64,000 bases of DNA, from positions 31,831 to 95,830 of the forward strand of contig JAUXRI010000259.1 of assembly GCA_030681895.1 (NCBI GenBank), given 5' to 3'. A program made the position numbers and the translations under genes. Below, piece after piece: positions 63,016 through 64,000 of the stretch (positions are counted from its first letter, which is position 1; each line of letters begins with the position of its first letter). The notes under the pieces are model-generated. The model ran no database searches, had not been told where the DNA came from, and saw only the letters and a program-made list of their open reading frames with translations. The stretch comes from Myxococcales bacterium. GTDB taxonomy: Bacteria; Myxococcota; Myxococcia; Myxococcales; Myxococcaceae.

Positions 63016-64000
63016 AGACGACCGCCAGTGTGCTGCTCCTCGTGATGGCGGCGTGTGCGCCCGCGCCTGCTCCGACGGCGAAGGTGTGGACCGCACGGGA
63101 GTTCTTCGCCAGGCAGGCCGAGACGAAGCCCATCTTCGGAGGCTGGGCGCCGTCACGGCTGCTCGTCACCGAAGGGCAGACGATTCCCTTCACGACGCGG
63201 GTGCAGGGGCCGTTCGAGGGGCTCACCGTTTTCCCAGGCGTGGCCGATGGGCGCTCCGTCGGCTTCGTCATCACCGACATCTGGCAGGACCACCCCGAGC
63301 CCTGGGTGCAGCCGGTCTACGTGCCCGCCTCGATGCCAGCCGATGGGGCCCCTCGCGAGCGCGGCGTGCCGTCGGTGTTTCCGGTCGGCCTCGACTCGAC
63401 GTTCTACTCGCCGTGGTGGCGCATGGAGTTGGTGCCGCTCGACGACGCCGAGGCCACCAGCTTGACCTCGGCCGAGCTGGCGCTCGAGCGGAAGACCGCT
63501 CGAACCCTGGGCCCGCTCGTCTTGTGCGCCATCGTCCCTCAATCGAGTTTCGACGTCGCCGCAGAGGTCGCGACGAAGCCGACGAACCCGCTCACCGGGG
63601 CGGCCCTCGCGAGCCCTGCGCACAAGTCGGCGTTCGTCGACGACGTGTCAGTGCAGTACCTGGGCTTCGGGCCCGGGCGCGCGCCGTTCGACGGCCAGCG
63701 CCTCGTCGAGTCAGACCTCTTCGTCTTCGTGAAGGGCGGAGCCTCGCTCCCCGTCGCGGCGGTTCTGCCGGCCGCTGCGCGCTCACACGGGTTCCTGCGT
63801 CGCGTCGAGGTCGAGGTGCCCGAGCGCGCCCGCTTCTTCGTGCCGTCGAACCGGCCAGACCTGCGCGCTCCGTTGGGTGAGCTCGCGCCGGATGTCGACG
63901 CACGCCTCGACGCCTTCCAGGCGTACGCGCTTCGCCTCGCCAGAGACCCGGCCTGCTTCTCGTCGGCCGGCTTTCCTGACGCGTGCGACTGGCTGGACTC
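63012..64000 (+). CDS. Lipoprotein of unknown function, cut by the window end
   Basis: The frame starts with ATG 63012 overlapping the kinase stop (ATGA) and stays open to the window end (329 full codons). The signal MKTTASVLLLVMAAC gives a lipoprotein. The mature part has beta-strand blocks and Pro/Trp-rich segments such as FGGWAPSRLLVTEG and FYSPWWRMELVPL; no family is recognised. Coupling to the sensor kinase suggests it is an envelope partner. The 3' end lies outside. Confidence 0.75.
   Translation, partial: MKTTASVLLLVMAACAPAPAPTAKVWTAREFFARQAETKPIFGGWAPSRLLVTEGQTIPFTTRVQGPFEGLTVFPGVADGRSVGFVITDIWQDHPEPWVQPVYVPASMPADGAPRERGVPSVFPVGLDSTFYSPWWRMELVPLDDAEATSLTSAELALERKTARTLGPLVLCAIVPQSSFDVAAEVATKPTNPLTGAALASPAHKSAFVDDVSVQYLGFGPGRAPFDGQRLVESDLFVFVKGGASLPVAAVLPAAARSHGFLRRVEVEVPERARFFVPSNRPDLRAPLGELAPDVDARLDAFQAYALRLARDPACFSSAGFPDACDWLD

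Overview
The window is a strongly GC-rich, densely packed bacterial chromosome segment that looks like a member of the Myxococcota. The clues are two MYXO-CTERM-type C-terminal tails (14884-16188 and 44399-47389), ELWxxDGT repeats, many secreted lipoproteins with Gly/Ala/Ser or Asp-Ala-Gly low-complexity linkers, two transmembrane Ser/Thr kinases, hybrid histidine kinases, and a cold shock protein with its own hairpin terminator. No rRNA, tRNA, CRISPR array, transposase or phage gene was seen. Genus cannot be set from the sequence alone.

Layout. 1-7 kb: a repeat protein ending in a caspase-fold peptidase-like domain, a membrane Ser/Thr kinase, a small membrane protein and a hybrid histidine kinase. 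7.1-9.8 kb: the membrane (F0) half of ATP synthase, atpZ/atpI-like genes then atpB, atpE, atpF, with no F1 genes following; a second hybrid histidine kinase of the same architecture lies on its far side. 11.7-24.4 kb: lipoproteins and hydrolases (alpha/beta hydrolases, a PHB-depolymerase-like esterase, a CAP protein, a metallophosphatase), a ceramidase-like CREST membrane hydrolase, a RIO kinase with a Gln/Pro/Arg repeat tail, a SecD-like lipoprotein and a DUF2807 lipoprotein. 24.45-25.88 kb: about 1.4 kb without a credible gene, made of inverted repeats, a 92-nt palindrome, a duplicated block and 24 tandem copies of a 19-bp unit. 25.9-28.3 kb: a tetR-MFS-coaD operon with a perfect operator palindrome. 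28.3-34.5 kb: a Cys-rich lipoprotein, mannose-family PTS EIIA and EIIB without EIIC/EIID, a bestrophin-like channel and a dienoyl-CoA isomerase-like protein. 34.5-48.7 kb: a 1893-residue surface lipoprotein, an ECF sigma factor operon, an FHA protein, an ELWxxDGT protein and an RCC1-like protein. 48.7-53.2 kb: a TRAP transporter operon tatT-dctP-dctQ-dctM. 53.3-59.9 kb: cspA, a BM3-like cytochrome P450, a GMC alcohol oxidase with a gluconate-dehydrogenase subunit 3-like partner, and an ACR3 arsenite exporter. 60-64 kb: a PhnD-like binding protein, a sensor Ser/Thr kinase and a lipoprotein cut by the window end.

How parts fit together. The F0 genes are translationally linked by 4-base overlaps at their start and need F1 genes encoded elsewhere. 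The TRAP genes form a complete uptake system. The P450, GMC oxidase and subunit-3 protein could act on fatty or terpenoid alcohols. The PhnD-like protein, kinase and lipoprotein suggest a ligand-sensing phosphorylation module. The strongest candidate for something undescribed is the 24.45-25.88 kb repeat and palindrome block; next are the binding-protein/kinase module, the peptidase-like protein beside a kinase, and the SecD-like lipoprotein without a membrane channel domain.
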